Assembly: GCF_050436995.1 (NCBI RefSeq)
Contig: NC_134775.1
Coordinates: 2,705,124-2,769,123 of the forward strand
DNA: 64,000 nucleotides
Source: Anticarsia gemmatalis
Taxonomy: Eukaryota > Arthropoda > Insecta > Lepidoptera > Erebidae
Reading direction: 5' to 3'
The notes below the pieces were generated by a model. It worked only from the letters and a program-made list of their open reading frames with translations, did no database searches and had not been told where the DNA came from. The position numbers and the translations under genes were made by a program. Positions 10,500 through 20,023 of this stretch are shown piece after piece; within the stretch, counting starts at the first letter, position 1, and every line of letters starts with the position of its first letter.

Positions 10500-12197
10500 C
10501 CACACAAGAGTCATAACATGTGCACAACACAATAATAATCAATAATGCCGTCTCTTCCAGATACATTATTTTCAATTATTATGTAAACATAATATATTTT
10601 TCTTGATATATGTCTAGATTTTATTTTGCCTCTGATTAGAGCATTATCTCCACTCCCTCTTAAACGATTCTCTGATACATTAATGTTTTCTCTGCATATT
10701 TCGATTCTTTATCCTCCATGAAATCTAATATGTTCGCTATAATATGATCTTGCTTGTTTGATTTGATAGGTACCGAGGGCAAATAATATTAGGTCCCTAT
10801 ATTCAAGACGGGGAAATATTAATCTACTGTCAGACTGAGCATTTATATTAATGAAATTCGATGATCTTCTATTCATATTTGTTAGATTTACAAAATCAGC
10901 TAAATGGTTATTTAATGTTAAGCGTTCCCTAATTATTTGAATTATTTCTTCAGCTTCATTTCTATTGCTGAGCCTGACTCCGAATTTATTTAGAAGACTT
11001 GCGGCTATCGAAAACATTTGCATCATGTGCGGTACGTTTTTATTAAAAAATTCGTTACGAAATATTTTAAAATCGCGTTTAAAATAGCCGTTTACTACTT
11101 CCACCACCCAACGACATAAGGTCACGCAGCGACTCCTATTTGCTTGCTCACTTGTAAGCTGGTGTTCGCCCTCATGGAGTGAGTCTGGCATATACGCCTT
11201 ATAGCCACAAGTCTCTAGTAAATTAATTGAATCTCTAAATCCCCTGTCTAGAATGAAAATATCGTTGTTTTGAAAGAATCGTCTAAGGGAAGAGATTTCT
11301 GAAAAGAGAAGTCATGATTTCTGCATCTGATGTGGTAGCTTTGTATGTACCAAAGCAATCTACAACATCTACAATGTAGCCATCAGTGGTCACCAGCAAA
11401 AACGGTTTCAAAAGGTTCCTATATTTATTTAAGGAGTATGTGTCCTTTTGAAACATATAATTTGAACTCTTGTTCAAATAAATATATGTTCCATCACATA
11501 TAATAATTGTATTGTCATTATTTGGATTATAAATCCCATTTGGTATTGCTAAATTGTGTTGCAATAACTGCTGACGAGATACATGATGTATGCCCAAATT
11601 CCTGGGCACAAAATCTTGTTCCAAGATTATTCTGACCTTGTCCATTAGTCTTTCTAGTGTCCTTCTTGAGGTCATCAATGACTGCGATATGCGGTCGTCT
11701 GAGTCGCCAGTTCTCATTTTCATGAGGAGAGCACCTAGTCCTAAAATACCCCTATGAGCTTCTGATATACGAGGTATCTCATAACAAAGCAACTCGAATT
11801 GCCGTTTATTAATCCCCAGCCAATAATGAAATAAATGATCATCTATTCTTTCAACACTTTCAAGACTTTTTGGCAAATAAAACTTATGCTCGGACAAAGT
11901 TGTTGCCCGCAGAGGGTCAGAAATTCTCCTCAAGTCACCACTTTCACATCCATAGAATGCACAATATGATGCAGTGTTAGGTGCCCGTCTGTAATTTCTC
12001 AAAGTAATTGTTCCAAGTTCTTCTTCCACTTGGTCAGCAGCATCCACAGGGAGCTGGGGTTCCATGGATTGGCTGCGTCCAGGCTGAGGTTGATGCTCAT
12101 GCTCCAGCTCCTGCTCAATATTTTCATGAATATTGGGCGATACAAGTCTTTGCACCCTCAACCAACAGGGGTGACAGACATGGTCTGACGAACAAAC
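10500..12197 (-). pseudogene. ISL2EU/Harbinger-like DDE_Tnp_4 transposase, main exon (minus copy)
   Basis: Reading from a splice-acceptor-like TTTTAG (exon start 12197), the exon encodes DHVCHPCWLRVQRLV, an acidic linker and a helical region with LLMKMRTGDSDDRIS. The catalytic part follows: IIICDGTYIYLNKSSNY (first Asp), FILDRGFRDS (second Asp) and CRWVVEVVNGYFKR (Glu). The C-terminal part leads into a SWIM-like Cys/His segment ending CAHVMTLVW at the NOF insertion. Frameshifts near 11290 and 10709 break it. The fold is that of IS5/Harbinger-type DDE transposases; ISL2EU is my preferred superfamily but not proven. The gene continues at 5020-5115, and its upstream exons are at 13125-13362 and 13474-13611. 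Confidence 0.75.
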
Positions 12198-12245
12198 CTA
12201 AAACAACCATATTAATATATTGTAATATGATTCAGATTATTTCAA

Positions 12246-12530
12246 ATAGCTGACCCGCGCAACTTCACTTGCGTCACTTAAGAGAATGAGTCAAAATTTT
12301 CCCCGTTTTAGTAACATTTTTCGTTACTACTCCGCTCCTAATGACTGTAGCGTGATGATATATAGCCTATAGCCTTCCTCCTCTTCCTCCTTCCTTCGAT
12401 AACTGGGCTATCCAACACTGAAATAATTTTTCAAATCGGACCAGTAGTTCCTGAGATTAGCGCATTCAAACAAACAAACAAACAAACAAACAAACAAACA
12501 AACTCTTCAGCTTTATAACATTAGTATAGA
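12246..12530 (-). mobile_element. Short non-autonomous Helitron in transposase intron
   Basis: On the minus strand it begins TCTATACTAATGTTATAAAG after an A, carries a (TTTG)n tract and ends with the hairpin CGCAAGTGAAGTTGCG and GGGTCAGCTAT. The usual CTAG terminus reads CTAT here. It lies in the intron between exons ending at 13125 and starting at 12197. Confidence 0.85.
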
Positions 12531-12769
12531 TAATAACAATTTGAATTTTAAATAGTTTGCTGTGGTTATTAATTAATAGCTCTAAAATTAAAATTATCTA
12601 TTTTTTGTATTTCTTGAGGACACCTATGATTATGTTGTGGCTTACACAACAAACATTTGTTTACTTGGCAGTCACTATATATGTTGATAGTATTTAAAAT
12701 TCAAAAATGAAAGATCAATCTTGCAAAGGTTACTGTCATACTGATATGCTAAATATCATCAACATCATC

Positions 12770-12885
12770 CCAGCATTCATCCCAGTGACATCCAAGGCTA
12801 GAGCCCGGATCCGTTTACTATACACGGGGCAAGAGTTAACTTATTACCCAGGATTCGAACCCGGTACGATAAGATACCCTCTGCA
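12770..12885 (-). mobile_element. tRNA-derived SINE fragment
   Basis: On the minus strand there is a GGGTTCGAATCCTGGG block, the B-box of a RNA polymerase III promoter, as in lepidopteran tRNA-derived SINEs. No A-box at correct distance is clear, so this is a fragment. Confidence 0.45.
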
Positions 12886-13124
12886 TTGCAATCTGTTAGT
12901 ATATCCACAAGCCTATCACTGCCTTAAATCATATATCTGTTAAATCAATCAATAATAATGGGATTTACATGACTACACCAGTATATATCTGGTACCAAAG
13001 TATGGTGGTTTGTATCACACAAATAGTCTATCTTAAAGCCTTATAGTAAATAGGGCAGTATACTAAGCAGGTTTACAAAAACAGAATTGAAAACAATATT
13101 ATGATAAATCAAAAATATAAATAC

Positions 13125-13362
13125 CTGTTGTGGTGCAACTCTATTTTCAATTACTTGTTGTATTGCTTGTTGCAATGGAGTTGGATTCTCTACAACAATG
13201 ACATCACGTCTGCAGTTCAGTAGAGACAACCCACAAAGGATGCACATGTCCACGGCTCGATGAGGCGGATGTTGAAGCACCAGGCTCGTTGCTCAAAGTG
13301 CTATTTATATGTTGCATTGCTAATCGATTACAAGCATCACATATGTAATCATCTTCAGTAAT
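13125..13362 (-). pseudogene. ISL2EU-like transposase gene, exon 2
   Basis: An acceptor TTTCTCTTCTAG precedes 13362 on the minus strand and a donor GTATTT follows 13125. The exon starts ITEDDYICDACNRLAMQH and later reads MCILCGLSLLNCRRD. These are Cys-x2-Cys half-sites that pair with CVNC in exon 1 and CHPC in exon 3, giving two tandem zinc-binding modules spread over three exons. The two parts of the exon are in different frames, so a one-base shift near 13265 is likely. Confidence 0.55.
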
Positions 13363-13473
13363 CTAGAAGAGAAAGTAAGAATAATATTACTATGTTGTAA
13401 GGGCAAAAACGACATTATTATGCGAATTTCACAACATAGGTATAATGTGACAATTAAGTAGGTAAATACGTAC

Positions 13474-13611
13474 TATTATTGAGGCATTCCACTCGCAGAT
13501 TGTGGATATAACTCTCGTGTCCAGGTCAAAAACCAGATGTCGGCGAAGTGTATCAATGCGTATACTGCAATTGACACAAAGCAATCGTAGGGCTGTTTGC
13601 GGCGACTGCAT
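13474..13611 (-). pseudogene. ISL2EU-like transposase gene, exon 1
   Basis: The ATG at 13609-13611 opens MQSPQTALRLLCVNCSIRID, followed by TLRRHLVFDLDTRVIS and CEWNASII, ending at a donor GTACGT (13473 downward). The plus-strand relative has MRCVNCGVDVMHRRRHTLE at the same place. An upstream in-frame ATG at 13656 is possible. I infer a nucleic-acid-binding zinc module. Confidence 0.55.
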
Positions 13612-13850
13612 ATTGACATCGCCACGAATCTCGAACACAATCCAAAACGAAGGCAAAATCGGTTTCCAGAAAGGAAAAGCACATAGTAATCGTCAGAAGC
13701 GGTATCGGTAGTCCGTAAATCAAAGCTGGGGTTAAAAACAAGGAATCCAAAATTGCACAAGAACGTATCACAACCCCACAACAAAAGCAGTGAATCGCAA
13801 CTGTCAATCAATATCGCGGTCATCGCGGAGGCAGCGTAGGGATATTCACT

Positions 13851-13975
13851 TAACATCGATATATCGAATTTATTCGATGTTTTCTTTACGATATATCGGA
13901 TTGATTCGATGTTTTGTCAAATATTTATTGTATTCGATATATCGATATATTTATAGAAACATCGAATATTTGTTT
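13851..13975. promoter_or_regulatory. Left subterminal CATCGA/ATATCGAT repeat cluster of hAT element
   Basis: Multiple copies of CATCGA, ATATCGAT and TTCGATG in both orientations directly inside the left end. A similar cluster lies inside the right end (16944-17040). Clustered subterminal motifs are transposase-binding sites in other hAT elements such as Ac; that role is inferred here. Confidence 0.6.
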
Positions 13976-14637
13976 TTTTTATTTTCTTTTTGTATAATCT
14001 ACTAAAAAACTAAATAATTTTAACACATCTGTGATGGACCAGCTTAATTACCTAATCCATTCCATCCTGCTGACAGATCGATTGATTATTCACTCTAAAT
14101 TTATATAATCTGTGGATTCTATAGGTTCATTCTATTTATTTTCACTCTCATTCACTCATTGGACTCATTCTTTGTTTTTACGTCGACTTTTGCTGTTTGG
14201 CGGTCGGTAACGCATTAAATCATTGTTTTGATTTTATATCTAAGACAAGTTTATGTAAGACTTTTACTTGCTACTATAATTAATTACTCTAAAATAATTG
14301 AGTTGATGCATCATCTGATTGCTAGTTCGAAGTTGAAAAGGTATGTAATGTTATATTCCTATTATGTTTATAAACCTAACCTAACCTCTACTTGTTTGTG
14401 ACAGTGTTTTATATTTAAGATATATTATAACATAATGATATTTTATATTATAATACATTTCATAATAACAATAAATATCGCATCGAATCATTTCTTAAGT
14501 GTATTTTTCATTTCAATTTTTAAGCTTATAAACAAATTAACTCAAATACTGGTATGATACTACCTACGACACAAAATAAAATTGTAGAAAAAAATAAACA
14601 TTAATTGATTTATTCTTTTATTTTAGTTAATAACAAG

Positions 14638-16566
14638 ATGGCGCCTCCAAAGAAAAGTCATGTATGGAAGTTTTTTACGAAAATTGAGGGAAATGAGAAT
14701 CTTGTAAAGTGCAAAATTTGTCAAAAACAAATTAAATCTTGTGGCAATACATCAAACCTGTTTAGCCACGTAAAAAATATCCATAAGGCTGCGTTTTTAG
14801 ATATGAATAAAGAAAATTCGCAAGTGTTGAACAATGTCAACTTACTAAATATCCACAATGAAACAGTTACAAAAACAAATGAAGCAGATTCTGAACCTGT
14901 TTTTCCCAGCCCTGAACCACTGCCATCAACAAGTACAGCTGCGTCAAAAGGTATCCATGTCGATAATCCTGTACCTCCGCCATTAAAACGGCAAAAGTCG
15001 ATTCATGAAAGCTTCGAAAATATATCTGCTTATTCGGAAAGTGGCAATAAAACTTTGAAAGTCAACAATGCCCTCATCTACATGATTTGCAAAGATAATC
15101 AACCTTTCACGATTGTAGAAAATGACGGTTTTCGTAATCTTATGAAAGTAACTGCACCACATTACAAGCTTCCAAGTAAGACAACGTTGACTCGCTGGGT
15201 TGATGACAAATATGATGCATTATCAGCTGTGTTTAAAAATAAACTAAAAAGTGTAGAAAATATAACACTTACAACCGATATGTGGACAGAAACAATGAGT
15301 ATGAGAAGCTTTCTTGGAATTACCGGTCACTTTGGTATATGTACCGAATTTTTTTCTATTACTCTTGGAGTATATCAGTCATTTGACCGTAACACTTCGG
15401 ATCATATTGCTGAGATGCTTCTGAACTCTTGTTCTGAATGGAACATTGACGTTAATAAAGTTTCGGCTGTAGTAACGGATAACGCAGCATCTATGATTAA
15501 GGCGGTCGACCTGGCTTTTGGTAAGAAACACATACCGTGTTTTGCGCACACTCTAAATTTAGTTGCGCAAAATGCGATTCAACACTGTCCAGAATTGCAA
15601 AATCTAATAACTAAGGTCAAGACTATTGTAACATGGTTCAAGCAAAGTAATACAGCAAGCAATGAATTAAGAAAAGCCACAGAAAAAGAAACAAAGTTAA
15701 TTCAAGAAGTTTCAACAAGATGGAACAGCACCTACTATATGATTGAGAGATTTTTAGAGTTACGTATTGTAATCAATGAAATAATATTTCGCCATAAGAC
15801 AGCGCCACCTATGCTTAATGCATCAGAACTGTCAGTTCTTTCTTCTGTGTTATTAGTTTTAAGACCGCTGGAAGCTGCTACTAAAGAAGTTTCTGGGGAC
15901 AGTTACTGCACAAGCAGCAAGGTGATTCCGTTAGTTCATTGCTTGGTTTTAAAAATCCAACCTCTCCAATTGGAAGATTCGCTTGCCAATGAATTGAAAT
16001 CGTTTGTGCTTAATGAAATTGAAAAAAGAATGGGCGCTATCGAGAGGGTAACTCCACTCGCCATAGCAACTGTATTGGATCCCAGGTATAAAAAAATTCA
16101 CTTCCAAGACGCACTTGCTTGCTCCACAGCAGTCGCAAAAATTAAAGACTTTATGAAAAATACTACACAAAATATTGAAATGTCCGAATCAGATTCTGAT
16201 CAATCTGAAAAACTAGAAGAGAGCTTTTCTTTATGGGATAATCATCACAAACTAGTAAGCAAGAGTTGGAAATCATCACAATCAGATGATGCAATTTCTG
16301 ATGAATTATCAATGTACTTGCGTAGTCCAGTAGTAGGAAGGCTCAATGAGAATCCTTTAGAGATTTGGCAAGATCTAAAAATTCAATTTCCTAAGCTTTA
16401 TAAGATTGCCTTCAAATATTTGACTATTGTTGGGACTTCTGTTCCATCCGAACGATTATTTTCTAAGGCTGCTCAAATAGTTAATCAACAAAGAAATAGA
16501 ATGAAAGGTAAAAGATTAAGTAAACTTTTATTTTTGCAAAGTTTGTCTAAAGAGCATTGGTTTTAA
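14638..16566 (+). CDS. hAT transposase, full length (642 aa)
   Basis: A BED-type zinc finger occupies residues about 8-50 (KSHVWKFF, CKICQKQIKS, NLFSHVKNIH). It precedes the RNase H-like hAT core: first Asp in LTTDMWTETMS (about residue 213), second Asp in VVTDNAASMIKA (about 280), the insertion-domain motif CFAHTLNLV (about 301), VSTRWNST, and the C-terminal dimerisation region with Glu in SVPSERLFSKAAQ (about 604). Length and order fit Ac-like ZBED transposases. The frame is open without stop or shift. The ATG at 14638 is in good context (AAGATGG) and follows an acceptor-like TTTATTTTAG, so a 5' untranslated exon may exist. It would act in the nucleus on the flanking ends. Confidence 0.92.
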   Translation: MAPPKKSHVWKFFTKIEGNENLVKCKICQKQIKSCGNTSNLFSHVKNIHKAAFLDMNKENSQVLNNVNLLNIHNETVTKTNEADSEPVFPSPEPLPSTSTAASKGIHVDNPVPPPLKRQKSIHESFENISAYSESGNKTLKVNNALIYMICKDNQPFTIVENDGFRNLMKVTAPHYKLPSKTTLTRWVDDKYDALSAVFKNKLKSVENITLTTDMWTETMSMRSFLGITGHFGICTEFFSITLGVYQSFDRNTSDHIAEMLLNSCSEWNIDVNKVSAVVTDNAASMIKAVDLAFGKKHIPCFAHTLNLVAQNAIQHCPELQNLITKVKTIVTWFKQSNTASNELRKATEKETKLIQEVSTRWNSTYYMIERFLELRIVINEIIFRHKTAPPMLNASELSVLSSVLLVLRPLEAATKEVSGDSYCTSSKVIPLVHCLVLKIQPLQLEDSLANELKSFVLNEIEKRMGAIERVTPLAIATVLDPRYKKIHFQDALACSTAVAKIKDFMKNTTQNIEMSESDSDQSEKLEESFSLWDNHHKLVSKSWKSSQSDDAISDELSMYLRSPVVGRLNENPLEIWQDLKIQFPKLYKIAFKYLTIVGTSVPSERLFSKAAQIVNQQRNRMKGKRLSKLLFLQSLSKEHWF

Positions 16567-16943
16567 TTAAATAGGTAAAGTGAAAGTAAGTTTTTGCAGG
16601 TACATACCTAGATTAAGGCTAGTACTAAATAAGTCTTTTGTTTTCTTTTACTGTTTTGAAGTTATGTGATATGTAATAAATATTTCTATTAATTTGTCGT
16701 TTATATTTCACTTGCAAATGTAGGTATAACTCATTTCAGTCATCTCACCATTATCTTAGTATTACAATTCTATTTAAGTAACTATGTAATGATAGTGATT
16801 CTCATAGAAAATCACTATCATTACACTATTAGTTTAGCTATGTTACTCTGGTATCTGATTCTACATTCACACCTGCAAAATCAAAGACCACAAATTTTGC
16901 GCATTTCACTGGAAAAAGGTAATATTAAACTTTTGTGAAAAGT

Positions 16944-17040
16944 ATTCGATAGTAGAAAAATATCGATGTTTTCTAGCGATATATCGATAAACATCGATGC
17001 TGGAATCCGATGTTTTACATCGAATATAAATATCGATATA
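16944..17040. promoter_or_regulatory. Right subterminal CATCGA/ATATCGAT repeat cluster of hAT element
   Basis: Repeats of ATCGATGTTT, ATATCGAT and CATCGAA mirror those inside the left end of the same transposon. Probable transposase-binding sites, by inference. Confidence 0.6.
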
Positions 17041-17070
17041 TTTTTTAAGTGGACACCCCTAAGGCAGCGT

Positions 17071-17504
17071 CAATATGGCGTCAATATTAGTCACGTTTCG
17101 TGATACGCGCGTAAGTAGAACGTCGATGAATTTTTACGCTTGTTAAATCTTCTGTTCTTTAAAACGAATAATATGAGACCCATTTTAGAGTTACTGTGAT
17201 AATTACTTAGTGAGTGATTTTTTTATTACTTCTAAAGTATTAAAAACATAATAATACATTAATTATAATCAATAAAATAATTTATACGAAACGAAACGTT
17301 AATATGGGGCATCCCGATTTCTACAAAATGTACGATAATAAAAAAATTAATAGCTTTTTTTCGTGGGTATTTTATGAGATATTTTTAACTGTTTATTAAT
17401 CCGTAAAAAATCACGGTTTTTTTCATGTATATAACATATGTGTACGCGCCCAGGTACGATATGACCAACATCCTTTCTACTAATATACACGGATATCTAC
17501 CAGT
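17071..17504. other. Flank of hAT element and LINE-B 5' region, nothing recognised
   Basis: AT-rich sequence without coding signal. The upstream boundary of the minus-strand transposase element and the 5' end of LINE-B must both lie here, but I cannot place them. Confidence 0.4.
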
Positions 17505-18503
17505 TTGAGTCTCTGTTATAAATGTAGCAGACAAATAAAATCAACTGATTTAAAAGCATGTTTCAAGTGCTCCGCAGCTTATCACTATCAATGTCTTGGA
17601 ATACCAGCAGAAAATTACGCTAAGGAATCAAAAGCTCACAAAGCGAATTGGAAGTGTCCAGAGTGTAAATCCTATGAGACTCGCGGTCAGCGTGCTATTA
17701 CGCCCACGCAACAAAAACCTACTGGAAATTCTATTGAGTCCCCGTCTGCGCAAACTATAGAAGAGCTAAAACAATATTTCAACAAGAAACTTGAAGAGTC
17801 ACTATCTAAACTTTTGAGTGATATCAGGCGTGATTTTACTACGGAAAGCGCTGACACTAGGAGCAAATTAGACGATTTGACTGAGAGCATTAACTTTATG
17901 TCGGCAAATTACGACCAGCTTAGAGAGGAATTGGATACTAAGACCAAAAGAATTGAACATCTGGAAACTGAAAATAAGACTTTAAAGCTGAACCTACTGG
18001 ACGTTAATACTAGACTGAACCAGTTTGAACAAATATCGCGAGACTCTAATTTGGAAATCCAGAACGTTCCCGAGCATAAGACGGAAAACCTTAAAATTAT
18101 TGTTCAGCAGCTTTCCAAAACTGTTGCGTACCTACGTGTACGTGTTGTAGAGTACCTACAAGAAAATCATATCTTGAATTACCACCGCGTATCCAAGATA
18201 AACCAGGAGTCAAGTCGTCCTCGATCAATACTAGTGAAGCTATCCAGTCCCCTGATACGCGATAGTGTATTGGCAGCTGTTAACACATTTAATAAAACCC
18301 ATCCGCGAGAAAAACTTAACTCGTCGCACCTTGGTGTAGCTGGGAAACAAGCCGTTTACGTGAATGAACATTTATCTCCAGGGAACAAACAGTTACTTGC
18401 AAAAGCTCGCCAGGTCGCGAAAGAAAAAGGCTTTCAATTTGTGGAGGTAAGAAACGGCCTAATTTTTATCAAGAAAGATCCTCATTTCCTAAACACTTTG
18501 TAA
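17505..18503 (+). pseudogene. LINE-B ORF1 protein with PHD finger
   Basis: A PHD-type zinc finger (LCYKCSRQI, CFKCSAAYHYQCLG, WKCPECKS; residues about 4-55) is followed by a long predicted coiled coil rich in Glu, Lys and Leu (about 80-175). A C-terminal RRM-like region has NLEIQNVPEHKTENL, VSKINQESSRPRSILVK and YVNEHLSPGNKQLLAKARQ. This architecture is typical of ORF1 in insect CR1/Jockey-group LINEs, a nucleic-acid chaperone that coats the element RNA. The frame is open for about 330 codons but no ATG opens it; an upstream stop in the same frame means the start is mutated or a non-AUG codon. It is followed by ORF2 at 18584. Confidence 0.75.
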
Positions 18504-18583
18504 ATAACTTACAGTTACATTTGTTTTTATTTTTATTTTCTTAATTTTTCTAAAATTACTGTTTCAAATATATTGTTTGTTTT

Positions 18584-19117
18584 ATGAGTACATTGTTAAG
18601 TCAGACGAACAGAGGCACAGGTTTAAATATAGTTTACCAAAATGTTAGGGGTCTTAGAACTAAAACGGAACTCATACGAAACAATGCGCTCATGCAAGAC
18701 ATAGATGTGATTCTTCTGACCGAGACATGGCTTAATGAGTCTATTTATGATTATGAAATTTTAGATGGTAGGTATACGATATTTAGACGCGACCGTGGTA
18801 CATCCTCGTCGGTCAAAAGTGACGGTGGTGGAGTTCTCATCGCGGTTCAACACAGACTCGAACCTATTCGTAAACTACAATGGGAGTCTTCGGATGAGGA
18901 TCTGTGGGTTCTAATTAAGCTTAAACTGGGTAATTCAATTGTACCTCTATGTATATGTACCTTATACTTTCCGCCGCCAGTAACTCAATATCGTCTCGAT
19001 AACCTTACGTCTCACATAACAAACGTATTACAATATAAAATACCCCAAAACTCCATAATTCTACTAGGTGGTAACTTCAACCTACCTACAGTACCTACCT
19101 ACTTTATTATGGAAAGG
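18584..19117 (+). pseudogene. LINE-B ORF2, endonuclease N-terminal part
   Basis: The start codon at 18584 opens an apurinic-like endonuclease: IVYQNVRGLRTKTELI, VILLTETWLNESI, GGGVLIAVQHRLEP and IILLGGNFNLP. The last motif corresponds to the usual GDFN; the catalytic Asp is replaced by Gly-Asn. The domain would nick target DNA to prime reverse transcription. It breaks off where the ISL2EU-like copy inserted; the rest of the domain resumes near 22203. Confidence 0.75.
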
Positions 19118-19631
19118 TAATAGCTCAAAAGAGGCTTTTCTTGAACAAGATCCCTGGTGAAATATCTTTTTACCAAATAACATTATTAATTCTCGAAGAA
19201 ATATTTTTGCCCATCACATAGTGGCCAGATACACGGTCAAAAAGTCTAAATAAATAATAATTACATTGTATTCACCAGCTCGGCCTCGGCAGCCATTTGT
19301 TACGCGCAGTGTTACCAACATGAAAATAAAACATCGGTTTGACTTTGTGATCCAATGCAATAATTAATTATGATAAGCAAACAAATCAGTATTTATTTTA
19401 AAAAAATACTCATAAAAGTCATGCATAGCATATTTTTTCAATAAACCTGTCAAATAGCTCAGTATTTTGCTGGATTTTGTATTTTAGATATTTTACTTAT
19501 ATCATTTCCCTGGCAACATTGTTGTTCAATTGAAATGACATCTGACATCTTGACTCTTCACAACAATAATCCTTTGCTTGCTCACGCGCACTGTGGATGT
19601 TATTTTATTTACTTCGTTTGTTTTCTGTATC

Positions 19632-19890
19632 ATGGACTCCGATAATGACTTTTATGATGACCCGGCCCTTCCCTTGGACGACGAAGCTGCTTATCACGTT
19701 GAACCTGGCGCTATTATGGAACTTGAACCCGCTTATAATGACGACCACGGTACGAACTCGGACTCGGACACTACTGTTCCTTCTTCGAGTGCGAATGAGG
19801 AACAAATGCGGTGTGTTAATTGTGGTGTTGATGTAATGCATCGCCGAAGACACACGTTGGAACTGATTGAAGTGTTATCAATAAACATTT
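19632..19890 (+). pseudogene. ISL2EU-like transposase plus copy, exon 1
   Basis: The ATG at 19632 opens MDSDNDFYDDPALPLDDEAA, a very acidic N-terminus, then MRCVNCGVDVMHRRRHTLE, matching the first zinc half-module of the minus-strand relative. The frame ends in a stop soon after. The true donor site is unclear; an intron must follow, because the next homologous block starts behind a TTGTTTTAG acceptor at 20023. Confidence 0.55.
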
Positions 19891-20023
19891 GATCACAATA
19901 TTGAACAATGTTGCATTACTTTTAGTTTGAACCCTTTAAGTAGAATTAATTCCTAAAACATAATCTCAGACATCTCAGACAGAGCATAAGCTTAAGATAT
20001 AACTTAAAATCAAATTGTTTTAG

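Larger units (their letters stand above)
13838..17062 (+). mobile_element. Complete hAT-superfamily transposon, 3225 bp
   Basis: The element is bounded by a perfect 8-bp direct repeat GGCAGCGT (13830-13837 and 17063-17070), the duplication size of hAT elements. The ends are imperfect inverted repeats: AGGGATATTCACTTAA on the left; the right end reverse-complements to TTAGGGGTGTCCACTTAA. Both subterminal regions contain repeated ATATCGAT/CATCGA motifs. It encodes one uninterrupted transposase. It lies upstream of exon 1 of the minus-strand transposase gene. Confidence 0.92.

Noticed and set aside
13476..13856. 126-codon minus-strand frame overlapping exon 1
   Set aside because: It is an alternative frame across the transposase exon and its upstream region; the zinc motif CVNC is in the other frame.
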